DNA of 64,000 nucleotides. It comes from CAZEAC01 sp964510065 (GTDB taxonomy: Bacteria > Bdellovibrionota_C > UBA2361 > CAIXSY01). Location of the stretch: assembly GCA_964510065.1 (NCBI GenBank), contig CAZEAC010000023.1, positions 1 through 64,000 of the forward strand, given 5' to 3'. The notes under the pieces are model-generated. The model did not search any database, had not been told where the DNA came from, and saw only the letters and a program-made list of their open reading frames with translations. Made by a program: the position numbers and the translations under genes. Shown in pieces: positions 42,795-51,166 of this stretch (position 1 is its first letter; each line of letters opens with the position of its first letter).

Positions 42795-43595
42795 ATGCGA
42801 ACGTCAAAAGGGCTTACGCAGGCGATAAACCTTCAACTTCTATGCCAAGCGCTAATTGTGGCGCTTATCTCGCTTATTTTGCTCTCGCTGAATGGATGCA
42901 GCAAGCGTTATAATGATCTCCCGGCGTTTGTTCCCTTTCATATAAAAGATACCAACAATGATTCGGTAGGGCGCTTCAAAACCAGCTACCTCGCCGAGCA
43001 AATAGACAGCTATTACCGCGGTGTTAATCCCGGACCATTGGGAGTTACCACATTCGTAAATCTTGATGATCTTTATAGTACCTCTTCATTCGGCCGAATG
43101 GTCTCCGAACAGCTTATGAGCGAATTGGTCATGCGCGGGTTTGATGTAGTTGAGCTTCGGCACTCTGACGCTTTGCAGTTTCTTGATACGAGCGGAGAGT
43201 TTGCTCTTTCGAGAAATGTCGCGGCGGTTCGAAAAGAACGGCAACTTGGCGGCATTATTGTCGGCACTTACGTGGCTTCGCCGATTAGGGTGTATCTGAA
43301 TGCTCGGCTTGTCGATCCGACTTCGTCGATGGTGCTTTCGGCTGGTTCAGTTGAGATGGGCAAAACTCAGGAAATTGCAAAGTTGCTGCGAACGGGAGGG
43401 ATGAGCGGCACTCTCGAACGGATTCCGGTGCGTCACCTTGGTATTCAAACATTTCCGATGATGGGAATGCCAACGTCGCCAATGGGCCGAGTTTGGCAGA
43501 TGGAAGAGCAGGAGGGGCCGCAGGCAGGACAGGCGCTCAAGACGGAGCCGCTCATTCCGGAGCCAAAGGCCGAAGAAAAGCCAAAGAAAAAATAG
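42795..43595 (+). CDS. FlgO-family outer-membrane lipoprotein
   Basis: The ATG at 42795 gives a lipoprotein signal (INLQLLCQALIVALISLILL, then SLNGC). The domain matches the FlgO type: VTTFVNLDDLYSTSSFGRMV, SEQLMSELVMRGFDVVELR, VAAVRKERQLGGIIVGTYVA and VYLNARLVDPTSSMVLSAG. In Vibrio, FlgO is a flagellum-associated outer-membrane lipoprotein; here no flagellar gene is near. A Pro/Lys/Glu-rich tail of ~45 residues (QALKTEPLIPEPKAEEKPKK) extends it. It is divergent from another lipoprotein of similar fold. Confidence 0.85.
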   Translation: MRTSKGLTQAINLQLLCQALIVALISLILLSLNGCSKRYNDLPAFVPFHIKDTNNDSVGRFKTSYLAEQIDSYYRGVNPGPLGVTTFVNLDDLYSTSSFGRMVSEQLMSELVMRGFDVVELRHSDALQFLDTSGEFALSRNVAAVRKERQLGGIIVGTYVASPIRVYLNARLVDPTSSMVLSAGSVEMGKTQEIAKLLRTGGMSGTLERIPVRHLGIQTFPMMGMPTSPMGRVWQMEEQEGPQAGQALKTEPLIPEPKAEEKPKKK

Positions 43596-43600
43596 GCAAG

Positions 43601-43978
43601 CTAGCGTCCATCAAGCCTAAAGGGTTGAGCTCCCTTGCCGCCGCGCTGCATGCTTCGCCAGCTCTGATCATTTCGCCCGGAACTTCGCTCGCAAATTGAG
43701 TTATCCCGGTTCGAGGGGTCAGAGCAGTCAGCGTATACTCCGGTTTCTTTGTTGAATAATGGCTGTAATCCAAATTTTTCCAGGACGTGTGTAAATCGTG
43801 GCCCTGCAAGCATCATGGCAAAGAGGATGGCCACAAGCAGTAAGGCGCTGTAGCCGAGGATATTCTTAAATATATCTAGCTGACGCTTGGTTGTGTATGC
43901 GCGCTCAGCCGCCACGGCTCGTAGATCGATTTTTGCGATCTGTTTCGACGCGGGTGGCTTTTTGGTACCCTGTTCCAT
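43601..43978 (-). CDS. Small single-pass membrane protein, 125 aa
   Basis: A basic N-terminal region (residues 1-38) is followed by a hydrophobic segment (ILGYSALLLVAILFAMMLAG, ~40-59) and a Cys-containing tail (VYADCSDPSNRDNSICERSS). Topology is N-in, C-out by the positive-inside rule. The two Cys may form a disulfide. It ends five bases from the convergent FlgO-like gene. The family is unknown. Confidence 0.5.
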   Translation of the reverse strand: MEQGTKKPPASKQIAKIDLRAVAAERAYTTKRQLDIFKNILGYSALLLVAILFAMMLAGPRFTHVLEKFGLQPLFNKETGVYADCSDPSNRDNSICERSSGRNDQSWRSMQRGGKGAQPFRLDGR

Positions 43979-44201
43979 TTCCCTAACTCCATTGGGGCCC
44001 GCACCATTCCTTTTACCTATATAATGTATCGGCCGTTCTAGGTAATAAGCTTAGAAATTGCTGCCTAACTTGTACAACTGCTTAATAATAATCAGTTTCT
44101 GTTGCCATTCCTTAGGCCCTAGTGTACAAACGGCGTAATCATTGGCTCGGGCGATTCACCGGCCAATGTGTGGGAAGCTCATTAACTATTTGCAGGGGGC
44201 G

Positions 44202-45131
44202 ATGTCGGACCATCCAAAAACCGAATCAGGTTTAAGTAAGTCAGGCCAGAAGACAGCGTTACAGGCGGAGGCTGCTCCCGAGACCGACGGCTCACGCGCG
44301 GCCGCGAATTCAGGAAATGCGAGCGCCGCGGTGAAAAAAATAGAGTCTTCTTCTTCGCAGTGTCCTACTTCGCAGTGTCCTACTTCGCAGTGTCCTACTT
44401 CGCAGTGTCCTACTTCGCAGTGTCCTTCTTCGCAACCCGCTGCAGATGACCCCTCTGCGGTAGCTGCGTCCGCGGCGCAGTCTAATTCCAAACATTTTTG
44501 GATTAGTACCTTTCCATTTTTTGAAACGACGCTATTTCTTGTTCCGCCTCCGGCGCCAATTGCCACAACGTTTCTGTCGCGTATCGATCTTTTCGATGCA
44601 GATGGCATGTTGATTAACCAGGTTACGCTTGAGGTGCCGGCGCAGAACGTGTACGTGGTAGAACTCGATCCGCTGCTGGGCCCATGCAAACTTGAGCAGG
44701 GAATAAAACATGCGCACATGGTCGTGAGCACTCCTGGGGCAGCGTACTGTCGCGTGCAGGGGCGCGAGAACGGTTCGCTTCTTGGCGAGCCGGCATTAGT
44801 GAATGCCACACGCGCCACTTTTTTCCCACTTACCTTTGAATTAGGACGTTCGAATCTTCTCTGTGTTATCAATCGAAATGAGTACGAAGCCTCTCTTCGT
44901 GGTCGACTATTTGTGGGCCGGCGCTCGCCGGAAATTGGGTGGACCATCCCAGCAAAAGCCTCGCGAGTGTTTAATATTGAAACACAATTCAGCGAATTCA
45001 TCGAAATTGAAGAGGACCAGCTCGTGCGCGGGTACGTGCGTTTGAGTACAAAAGCCGGTGATATTGGAGTACAGCTTGTCGAGCGCACGCCAGGAAGCCG
45101 CGAACACGGCATTTATGGCGCGATGAGTTAG
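44202..45131 (+). CDS. Hypothetical protein with CPTSQ pentapeptide repeats, ~309 aa
   Basis: I start at the ATG at 44202 (AGGGGG just upstream). The N-terminal 80 residues are low-complexity and hold five tandem CPTSQ/CPSSQ units. The rest (~residues 100-309) is a beta-rich domain of unknown family (ATTFLSRIDLFDADGMLI, QNVYVVELDPLLGPC, HAHMVVSTPGAAYCRVQGRE, LFVGRRSPEIGWTIPA, GYVRLSTKAGDIGVQLVERT). There is no signal peptide. It is the first of four closely spaced genes (to 47343). The Cys-rich repeat could bind metal or form disulfides. Confidence 0.65.
   Translation: MSDHPKTESGLSKSGQKTALQAEAAPETDGSRAAANSGNASAAVKKIESSSSQCPTSQCPTSQCPTSQCPTSQCPSSQPAADDPSAVAASAAQSNSKHFWISTFPFFETTLFLVPPPAPIATTFLSRIDLFDADGMLINQVTLEVPAQNVYVVELDPLLGPCKLEQGIKHAHMVVSTPGAAYCRVQGRENGSLLGEPALVNATRATFFPLTFELGRSNLLCVINRNEYEASLRGRLFVGRRSPEIGWTIPAKASRVFNIETQFSEFIEIEEDQLVRGYVRLSTKAGDIGVQLVERTPGSREHGIYGAMS
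44361..44435 (+). repeat. 15-bp tandem repeat within a coding region
   Basis: Four perfect copies of TGTCCTACTTCGCAG (44361-44420) and a fifth with two changes (to 44435) are arranged head to tail, preceded by a partial unit. Because 15 is a multiple of three, changes in copy number keep the frame and vary the length of the CPTSQ segment. Confidence 0.9.
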
Positions 45132-45144
45132 GAGCGGTTGATTT

Positions 45145-45978
45145 ATGCAGAGTATCCGTTGGATCGGTTTTGGAATCTCGAATGCGCTTACGCACACGAT
45201 GATTCATTTCTTCCCCTCTGAGGGAGGCGTCACCGCACCGTATCAAGCGAATTGTGTGCTGCGGATATTTGGCCAAGGAATTAATGAGAAGAGGGTAGTG
45301 CTTGAAGGTGCGCGGCTTAGCCACCCGGATGGCGTGCGTATTGAAGACGTATTCTCTGAACTTCGCTCCGAGCAGGTAGGTTTGTATGGTATCGAAGTTG
45401 AGCTGGTCTCCGTGCAGTCGCGTGTAGATCTTTCCCCCTCATCGGTCATCTTTGAATTGGTTTCGAAAGGGCATTCGGCCAAATATTGGCCAGCGATGGT
45501 GAGTGATGAGGGCGGGCGAAATCGTTCAGAGATTGATCGAATTGCGCGCGAAATAAAAAGAAGCAAGAGTTCGCAGCAACAGCTTACATTAGGTGAAAAT
45601 GCGGAAGCTGCGTCAGCAGGGGCCTCTGAGCAAAAACCGGAAAAACCTAAAGTGCTCTCGGCGCCTTTGGTGAATGACGCCATCAATACTTCATCATTAA
45701 TTTTAGTCAATGGAACGAAGGAACCTTTTAAGCCATATGTCACACTTTCGGATGAGACTCTTGCGGGGCTTGAACAGGGAATCGCTGCATTAAGTGTGAA
45801 TGAAAAACTTTTTGACGAAAAGGCGTTTGAGCGAGTAACCCCATGGGAGTGCAGTTGGGGGCTTTTACGGACGCGAGTCGTTCACTACTCCTATAGCCGG
45901 GAGGATAGTCCAAATGCTTTGTACCTTGTTATGCGCGATGCACTCACGCGTAGGCCGGTTTCGGTGAGTGCGCTATGA
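45145..45978 (+). CDS. Hypothetical protein, 277 aa
   Basis: AGGAG lies about eleven bases before the ATG at 45145. The N-terminal half (NALTHTMIHFFPSEGGVTAP, CVLRIFGQGINEKRVVLE, GLYGIEVELVSVQSRVD) is beta-rich and loosely resembles the domain of the preceding gene. The middle has a charged linker (~residues 130-180). The C-terminal part is helical and then beta. I do not know the family. It overlaps the next gene by four bases (ATGA), showing translational coupling. Confidence 0.6.
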   Translation: MQSIRWIGFGISNALTHTMIHFFPSEGGVTAPYQANCVLRIFGQGINEKRVVLEGARLSHPDGVRIEDVFSELRSEQVGLYGIEVELVSVQSRVDLSPSSVIFELVSKGHSAKYWPAMVSDEGGRNRSEIDRIAREIKRSKSSQQQLTLGENAEAASAGASEQKPEKPKVLSAPLVNDAINTSSLILVNGTKEPFKPYVTLSDETLAGLEQGIAALSVNEKLFDEKAFERVTPWECSWGLLRTRVVHYSYSREDSPNALYLVMRDALTRRPVSVSAL

Positions 45979-46781
45979 AGTGTGTATTGCATATTCCATT
46001 TGGTTCGTTCGGCGAGGAGAGTGGTGCGCTCTGCTTGTTGAGCCGCTATTTGACCGGCCTAAAGCACGAGCTTGTGGTGCTTCGTTGCAATGGAGTTTTT
46101 TCGCTATGCGATCGCGATGAAGATACAAATTGGCAGCGCCGCCTCGATAGCTGTTTTCGCTGCAGCACTGAGCAGCAAGTTATGGCGGATTGGAGCGAGG
46201 GAAAAGTTGTTGATCTCTCGTCATTTCTCGAGCCCGCGGATATTACGTTTACCAAAGAATGGCTCTCGAGACTTGATGTTAATAATCTGTGTGAAGCTAC
46301 TTTTGCGCATCCGCTGGTTGGAGCAGTTACGCCCTTCGCTCAGTGTAAGGCTTCCTTTCGTCGGCGCTTTGGGACTGAAGTTCCCGATCTTAAGAACGGG
46401 TTACAAGAGCAAGTGCTTCGTCGCTTGCTCCTCTCGGCAGCACGAATGAATCTTGCCGGAAGCCGAGCAGTCCCTGGTCTTGCCGCTGACCTCTATTTGG
46501 TTTCGCGTGGAAAAGATTTCATTTCTTCATCGCTGATCGTCGAGCTTCTAAAGAAGAAGCAGCCGGTTTCGATTTTTGAATGGCAAAGTGAGAGACGCTG
46601 CGTTGAGATTTCGCATCCGCACAGGGATGATTCGCTCGATTGTGGAATTATACTGGAGAGCATTCACTCGATGCGAGCCGATTGTAAAACGTGGCCGCCG
46701 GAGCTTGAGCGAATGGTCGAAACTGTTGTGCGCTTCCTCGGATTAGAGGCGCAGCAGATGGCGCTTGCGCCTACTGCGTAA
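45975..46781 (+). CDS. Possible surface-glycan biosynthesis protein, 268 aa
   Basis: The N-terminus (CVLHIPFGSFGEESGALCLL, then LTGLKHELVVLRCNGVFSLC, and SCFRCSTEQQ) resembles the N-terminal region of some capsular-polysaccharide glycosyltransferases, where a V/L-x-C-x-G strand is followed by C...CxxC. The rest is helical, with no nucleotide-sugar-binding motif I can point to, so the resemblance is only suggestive. It is coupled to the gene before it and followed by a cupin gene. Confidence 0.45.
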   Translation: MKCVLHIPFGSFGEESGALCLLSRYLTGLKHELVVLRCNGVFSLCDRDEDTNWQRRLDSCFRCSTEQQVMADWSEGKVVDLSSFLEPADITFTKEWLSRLDVNNLCEATFAHPLVGAVTPFAQCKASFRRRFGTEVPDLKNGLQEQVLRRLLLSAARMNLAGSRAVPGLAADLYLVSRGKDFISSSLIVELLKKKQPVSIFEWQSERRCVEISHPHRDDSLDCGIILESIHSMRADCKTWPPELERMVETVVRFLGLEAQQMALAPTA

Positions 46782-46803
46782 CGGCTGGCAAACCTGGATT
46801 AAG

Positions 46804-47343
46804 ATGTCGAAGGATGTTCACATTGACGAGTGGGTTTGGGGTCGTGAGCATATTGTGTGGGGCTTTGATCCCTCGCATCGTTATACCTGTAAAATACTTG
46901 AACCGAAGAAGGGCCGTGCAGGATGTCTCAGCCTTCAATATCATCGCGAGAAGAGTGAAAGTTGGATAGTATTTCGTGGCGAGATATGGATTGTCGCTGT
47001 CGTAGGAGCGCAGGTCTGTACGCGAGTGATGCGTCGTGGAGACGCGCAAAATCTGCCGACTGGCACCATTCATCGACTGATGGGGGTGAGTGATGACGCG
47101 CAGGTAATTGAGCCTTCGACTCCCGATCGTCATGCGGCCGACAAAGCTGCCCCGAAAGATGTCGTGCGGCTACATTGTGTTTTGGGCCGTGAAGTCGCGG
47201 CGCCGCGAAGCGAGGAGGAAGCTACACTTATTCGCTCTTGCATTCGTTATACCGAAGAAGCAATTTTGGCGCTCGAGAAAGGTGCTGTTCCGCCAGAACA
47301 CCAACCTGCCTTGCTCGCACAGTACGGTGCAACGAAAATTTGA
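46804..47343 (+). CDS. Cupin-domain protein, mannose-6-phosphate isomerase type II-like
   Basis: Starting at the ATG at 46804 gives a single RmlC-like cupin. Conserved parts are WGREHIVWGFDPSHRYTCKI, GCLSLQYHREKSESWIVFRG with the His and Glu metal ligands, and GDAQNLPTGTIHRLMGVSDD with the last His. The domain resembles the C-terminal isomerase domain of type II mannose-6-phosphate isomerases, which interconvert fructose and mannose 6-phosphate. The final ~50 residues (CVLGREVAAPRSEEEATLIR) are an extra helical tail. It ends the four-gene operon and suggests sugar-nucleotide supply for a glycan. Confidence 0.75.
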   Translation: MSKDVHIDEWVWGREHIVWGFDPSHRYTCKILEPKKGRAGCLSLQYHREKSESWIVFRGEIWIVAVVGAQVCTRVMRRGDAQNLPTGTIHRLMGVSDDAQVIEPSTPDRHAADKAAPKDVVRLHCVLGREVAAPRSEEEATLIRSCIRYTEEAILALEKGAVPPEHQPALLAQYGATKI

Positions 47344-47358
47344 TCCCAATTAAAATGA

Positions 47359-47982
47359 TTAGGCAGATTTGGAGAGGAGTGTGGAGTTGGAGTGGATAGT
47401 GTCGCCGCGCGCTTTGCAATGCTCGCGCACATCGCACTTTCTACATTTCTTGGGGTGCGGTGATGGGGCTGAGGGCGCACCGTCAATGATCTTTCTCATA
47501 TCGTCAATGAACCCCTGAAGCCAAGCCTGTCTGGTTTCGGTGTTGTCGATCCGGATTTTTCTGCAGCTCGGTCCAAGTATGAGATATCCATAAGGGGGTT
47601 TCTTGCCCTCAAACTCTTCGATGAGTCGCATGTACACCAAAAGCTGCGCGATGTAGCGATCGCGAATTTTATTGGCGAGTGGTTTACGCTCCACCGGAAT
47701 TATGTATCCATTCTCCGTGATTATCGCGTCGGGCTTCCCGGCTAGCCCCTGCATTTCGGAAATGTAGTGACGCACAGGAAGCGAGTGTCCACCATCGATA
47801 CTCACAGTTTCATTGCCGACGCCGACTCCCGACTCTTTGCGTTTTTTTTTCGCGAAGCCATTAATGACGTTGAGCACCGTGAATGCGCTCACTATGACAA
47901 TTGCAAGCGCCAAGATCTCAGTATCAAGCGCTGAAATGTCCTGTATGATTCGCGAGAGACTATTAACTTCAGGCCACCACAT
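47359..47982 (-). CDS. Cas4/RecB-like nuclease, C-terminal part with membrane anchor
   Basis: A membrane segment (ILALAIVIVSAFTVLNVING, ~22-41) precedes a PD-(D/E)xK nuclease core: GKPDAII with Asp85, VERK with Glu98 and Lys100, and the QLLVY motif (113-117) typical of RecB/Cas4. Three cysteines (CRKCDVREHC, 180/183/189) match the C-terminal trio of the Cas4 iron-sulfur cluster. The fourth cysteine is missing here but present in the adjacent upstream small protein, three bases away. The pair thus looks like one Cas4-type nuclease split in two. No CRISPR array or other cas gene is in the window. Confidence 0.8.
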   Translation of the reverse strand: MWWPEVNSLSRIIQDISALDTEILALAIVIVSAFTVLNVINGFAKKKRKESGVGVGNETVSIDGGHSLPVRHYISEMQGLAGKPDAIITENGYIIPVERKPLANKIRDRYIAQLLVYMRLIEEFEGKKPPYGYLILGPSCRKIRIDNTETRQAWLQGFIDDMRKIIDGAPSAPSPHPKKCRKCDVREHCKARGDTIHSNSTLLSKSA

Positions 47983-47985
47983 TGT

Positions 47986-48246
47986 TTAGCTCCGCATGAG
48001 CAAGAAGATAATTATTGCTGCGGCAAGCAGCGAGGCCACAAATCGGATCCGACTATTGAGATAGGTGGCTTCATCAAAACGCGCGGCCCATTCTTCATGC
48101 AGTTTTCGTCCCTGTACTTCTGATGGTGCTGACTGAGTCTTGGCGCGGACCAGCGCTCGAAGGCGCCATGCTTCGGGGCACACGGTGTACGCGCCGATTT
48201 CACCGGCGGGAATAATAAAACGGCCGTTCCGACTTTTCCGCGGCAT
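47986..48246 (-). CDS. Cas4-like nuclease, N-terminal part with membrane anchor
   Basis: This 86-residue protein has FIIPAGEIGAYTVCPEAWRL (with Cys23) and GRKLHEEWAARFDEA, the N-terminal motif of Cas4-type nucleases (first Fe-S cysteine and HxxW helix). A hydrophobic C-terminal segment (VASLLAAAIIIFLLMRS) follows. Its TAA stop is three bases before the ATG of the second half. Together the two chains would have all four cysteines, the nuclease core and two membrane segments. Either it is a genuine split enzyme or one chain with a stop; no frameshift is needed to explain it. Confidence 0.75.
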   Translation of the reverse strand: MPRKSRNGRFIIPAGEIGAYTVCPEAWRLRALVRAKTQSAPSEVQGRKLHEEWAARFDEATYLNSRIRFVASLLAAAIIIFLLMRS

Positions 48247-48270
48247 AGTTCTCTCTTCTGAAAAATACGC

Positions 48271-49209
48271 CTATTCTTTAGGAATCTCGTTAGCGGGGAT
48301 CTTGTGCGAGCGCCGTACTAGTTTGCCGTTAATAATGGCCATCTCAATTTCGCCACCATCTTTTCCGGGAATTCGCACGTACCCTTGAATATCTTCCTGT
48401 TCACGAGTCTGGAAGTCATCCATTAGATCGCTTACCGACATGTTTTCGCCCTGTACGCCGCGGCCGTCGTCGCGATTGCCGCGAAGTGAAAGACTCAATT
48501 CGCCACTCGCTTGCGCAAGTTGAATTTTGCTCGAATCCCTTGCAGTTACCAACAAGGTGACAGTGCTCGGAATTGGCGTAAGCGGATTGACACTGGTGGT
48601 TACCTGACGCTCTGCCGAGAGTACGAGTGCGTTCTGTACAATGACTTTTAAATTAGTCTTACCGGCGTTTCGTGTGGTCCACGAAACGTCAACCCGCGCG
48701 CCTGCGCGAGCCCACCCTTCGACGCCGCTTGTCGCGTTAATATTGATGGTCACCGCACGGTAGCCTTCAGGAATTGTTTCGGTGAGCGCATTCCCAGGGC
48801 GCGTCGCCGCGAGATGCTCAACGCTAAACGATTGTCCTGGAACAAGAGGCACGCGTGCATACCGCCCATTAACCTCGGAGAAGTGCTGCACGGGGTTTTC
48901 AGCGATTTCGGCCACTGAACGTTGTTCAAGCCGGAATATTGTCGGATGGAGAATCTCGCCCGTCTCGATCGGTCGAATCGGAACAAGCACTTCCGCGAGA
49001 CGCAGCGGCGCGCTTCGCGAGTCTTGCTGCATTGCGCCAAGTACACTGATAGGCTCCTTTCGTGTAAAAAGGTCGCCTTTCGCAAGGAGTATAATTACCA
49101 TGGAGGTAAGCGCTCCGATCAGAAGCACACAGAAGTAAAGTAATCGTCGAAGATTGTCTTGTTTTTTGGCGCGGTAAAAAGTCGCGTCAGTTTTGACAGC
49201 TCTCATCAT
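48271..49209 (-). CDS. cpaB: Flp pilus assembly protein CpaB
   Basis: A membrane segment near the N-terminus (LLYFCVLLIGALTSMVIILL) precedes a SAF-type domain (VLVPIRPIETGEILHPTIFR, then VPLVPGQSFSVEHLA). The RcpC/CpaB block follows, GYRAVTININATSGVEGWAR and GARVDVSWTTRN, with VLLVTARDSSKIQLAQASGE. CpaB is a periplasmic component of the Flp/Tad pilus machine. No other tad genes are in the window; more could lie outside it. The start is followed by a downstream Cas4-like pair in the same direction, 24 bases apart. Confidence 0.9.
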   Translation of the reverse strand: MMRAVKTDATFYRAKKQDNLRRLLYFCVLLIGALTSMVIILLAKGDLFTRKEPISVLGAMQQDSRSAPLRLAEVLVPIRPIETGEILHPTIFRLEQRSVAEIAENPVQHFSEVNGRYARVPLVPGQSFSVEHLAATRPGNALTETIPEGYRAVTININATSGVEGWARAGARVDVSWTTRNAGKTNLKVIVQNALVLSAERQVTTSVNPLTPIPSTVTLLVTARDSSKIQLAQASGELSLSLRGNRDDGRGVQGENMSVSDLMDDFQTREQEDIQGYVRIPGKDGGEIEMAIINGKLVRRSHKIPANEIPKE

Positions 49210-49314
49210 AGCATGCTCCTCGTTTTGTAACTTTTCGAAAATCTGGTTGGCGAAATGGTAAAGTAGTAAGGTGGTGTCGTAGTAAAAATACTTACGTTAG
49301 GAGCGGATTGAACT
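49210..49314. other. Divergent region between cpaB and the carbamoyltransferase locus
   Basis: About 300 bases separate cpaB and the carbamoyltransferase start. Apart from the small frame at 49315-49422 I see no gene, repeat or strong hairpin. Confidence 0.35.
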
Positions 49315-49422
49315 ATGCCGATTGTGAATCCCTTCAACCTTTCCAAAGCCCACCCAAAAAGAGCTAAACCGACAACGCCTGATCCATTACGGCGATGTCT
49401 AGTATTGGTTATGGAACATTAG
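49315..49422 (+). CDS. Possible small protein, 35 aa
   Basis: An ATG with AGGAG eleven bases upstream opens 35 codons (MPIVNPFNLSKAHPKRAKPT and onward) ending in TAG. The sequence is Pro/Lys-rich and not a pilin. Only the ribosome site and size support it; it may also be a leader peptide before the carbamoyltransferase. Confidence 0.25.
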   Translation: MPIVNPFNLSKAHPKRAKPTTPDPLRRCLVLVMEH

Positions 49423-49519
49423 AGTGATAAAGGTGACGTAGAAAAAATATAAGCATTTTAATAGGTTAGTGGCAAAATCATTTCGATGCAGCCGTGCATC
49501 ATGCTCATCTAACCTTATA

Positions 49520-51157
49520 ATGTCAGTAATCCTAGGGCTTAATTGGGGCCATGATGCAAGTGCCGCACTCGTAGTCGACAATCGGCTTGTCGCGGCGATC
49601 TCGAGGGAACGCATTACGCGGCGTAAAAAAGACGCCGGTGTCGATGCGGCGCTTGTGCAATACGTGCTGAATGCTGCAGGACGTTCGCTCGATGAAATCG
49701 ACGCGGTTGCCTTTGCACTCTACCTCTATAGCCCCGACAACTACATAAAAATATTCAACCGCCAGCGCGAAGAGCTTCGTGGAAACTTAGTGCATCTTCA
49801 CAGCGGACAAATATTCTCCGAGGGCTATGCATCGCTTGGCGGGAGAATGGTGCCGACCTATTTTCTCAATCACCATATCGCCCATGCGGCCTCGGCGTTC
49901 TTCACAAGTCCGTTCGATCAAGCGGCTTGCTTTACGGTTGATGCGAGCATGTTTCAGCCTGAAGCCTGCTCACTTTTCAGTTATGGCAATGACAATCGGC
50001 TTCATTATTTTTATTGCCCCGGTGTGATGATCGGTAATGCCTATTCGGTTGTAACCGAGAAACTTGGACTAGGTCCTGGCCTCACAAAGGCTGGCACGAC
50101 AATGGGTCTTGCCGCGTATGGACAGCCGTCAGAATTGGCAAAGTTGCGCTGGCGCGAGTTCGGCGAGTCGTTTTATCGGCGTCCCTTCCAAGGCGCAGAT
50201 CCGATATTTATTAACTATATGTGGAGTCAGCTGAGTGGACTTGCGCCTCACGCAGCATTGTCACGTGAGCAGAGCGACAGCTCTCACGCGATGCAGATTG
50301 CTGCATCGATGCAGTACGTCTTTGAAGAATCTCTTCTTGAGTACTCTAAGAGGCTTTGTCAGGAAAGCGCTTCGTTTCACGGGGGAAATATCTGTCTCTC
50401 GGGAGGCTCCTTCCTGAATGCTGATGTCAATCAGCGAATTTTGCGAGAAAGCGGATTTTCGCGAATGCATCTATTCCCCGGCTGTGGAGACGATGGGACC
50501 GCGGTAGGTTCCGCGCTGTGGGTCGCGCACTCACTTCGGGGCGCGCCACGTCAGACATATTCACCCCGCGAGTGCATGTATCTAGGAGCCGAGCACACGC
50601 TGAGCACAGAGTTACGAAATCGAGGAACGCCATATTCTGCGGATGATATCGCACGGGCGCTTGCCGATGGAAAAATAGTAGCTTGGTACCAAGGCAGATC
50701 CGAGTTTGGACCACGCGCATTGGGAAATCGCTCACTCTTTGCTGACCCGCGACGCCAGGAGACACGCGAGAGAATCAACGCGAAAATAAAACGGCGAGAA
50801 TGGTTTCGGCCGCTTGCTCCGGTAGTAATCTCAGAGAGAAAAAATGAGTGGTTTGAGCTTGAGTATGAAAGCAAGTTTATGTTGCAGCTGGCGAAAGTAA
50901 GAATGCCAGAGCGTCTTGCTGCGGTCACTCACATTGACGGCAGTGCCCGACCGCAAACACTTGAACGCCCGGATAATCCGCGAGTCTATGAGCTTCTCCA
51001 AGAATTTGAAAAGCTGAGCGGCGTGCCGGTGCTGCTTAATACAAGCTTAAATACTAACAACGAGCCGCTTGTCGAAACGCCGGAACAGGCGCTTCAGTTT
51101 TTTGAAAATACCGAGACTGATCTTATTGTGCTCGAAGATATAGTAATTGCAAAATGA
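49520..51157 (+). CDS. Carbamoyltransferase (NodU/CmcH family)
   Basis: The ATG at 49520 begins MSVILGLNWGHDASAALVVD, the family N-terminus. The N-terminal ASKHA-fold half has HHIAHAASAFFTSPFDQAAC, TKAGTTMGLAAYG and NICLSGGSFLNADVNQRI. The C-terminal half has WYQGRSEFGPRALGNRSLFA and WFRPLAPVVI, ending with VPVLLNTSLNTNNEPLVETP. The family transfers a carbamoyl group from carbamoyl phosphate to hydroxyls of sugars or antibiotics in the cytosol. The length (545) is normal. The gene stands alone, convergent with metG, but may serve glycan modification together with the 44-47 kb operon. Confidence 0.93.
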   Translation: MSVILGLNWGHDASAALVVDNRLVAAISRERITRRKKDAGVDAALVQYVLNAAGRSLDEIDAVAFALYLYSPDNYIKIFNRQREELRGNLVHLHSGQIFSEGYASLGGRMVPTYFLNHHIAHAASAFFTSPFDQAACFTVDASMFQPEACSLFSYGNDNRLHYFYCPGVMIGNAYSVVTEKLGLGPGLTKAGTTMGLAAYGQPSELAKLRWREFGESFYRRPFQGADPIFINYMWSQLSGLAPHAALSREQSDSSHAMQIAASMQYVFEESLLEYSKRLCQESASFHGGNICLSGGSFLNADVNQRILRESGFSRMHLFPGCGDDGTAVGSALWVAHSLRGAPRQTYSPRECMYLGAEHTLSTELRNRGTPYSADDIARALADGKIVAWYQGRSEFGPRALGNRSLFADPRRQETRERINAKIKRREWFRPLAPVVISERKNEWFELEYESKFMLQLAKVRMPERLAAVTHIDGSARPQTLERPDNPRVYELLQEFEKLSGVPVLLNTSLNTNNEPLVETPEQALQFFENTETDLIVLEDIVIAK

Positions 51158-51166
51158 GCTTCGAAG

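Noticed and set aside
44361..44435. CRISPR-like array
   Set aside because: Units are 15 bp, directly joined without spacers, and lie in frame within a coding region.
44186..45112. 308-codon open frame on the minus strand opposite the CPTSQ gene
   Set aside because: It is the antisense of a gene with a ribosome site and operon context; its product is a Ser/Arg/Cys-rich sequence with a reversed tandem repeat and no start signal.
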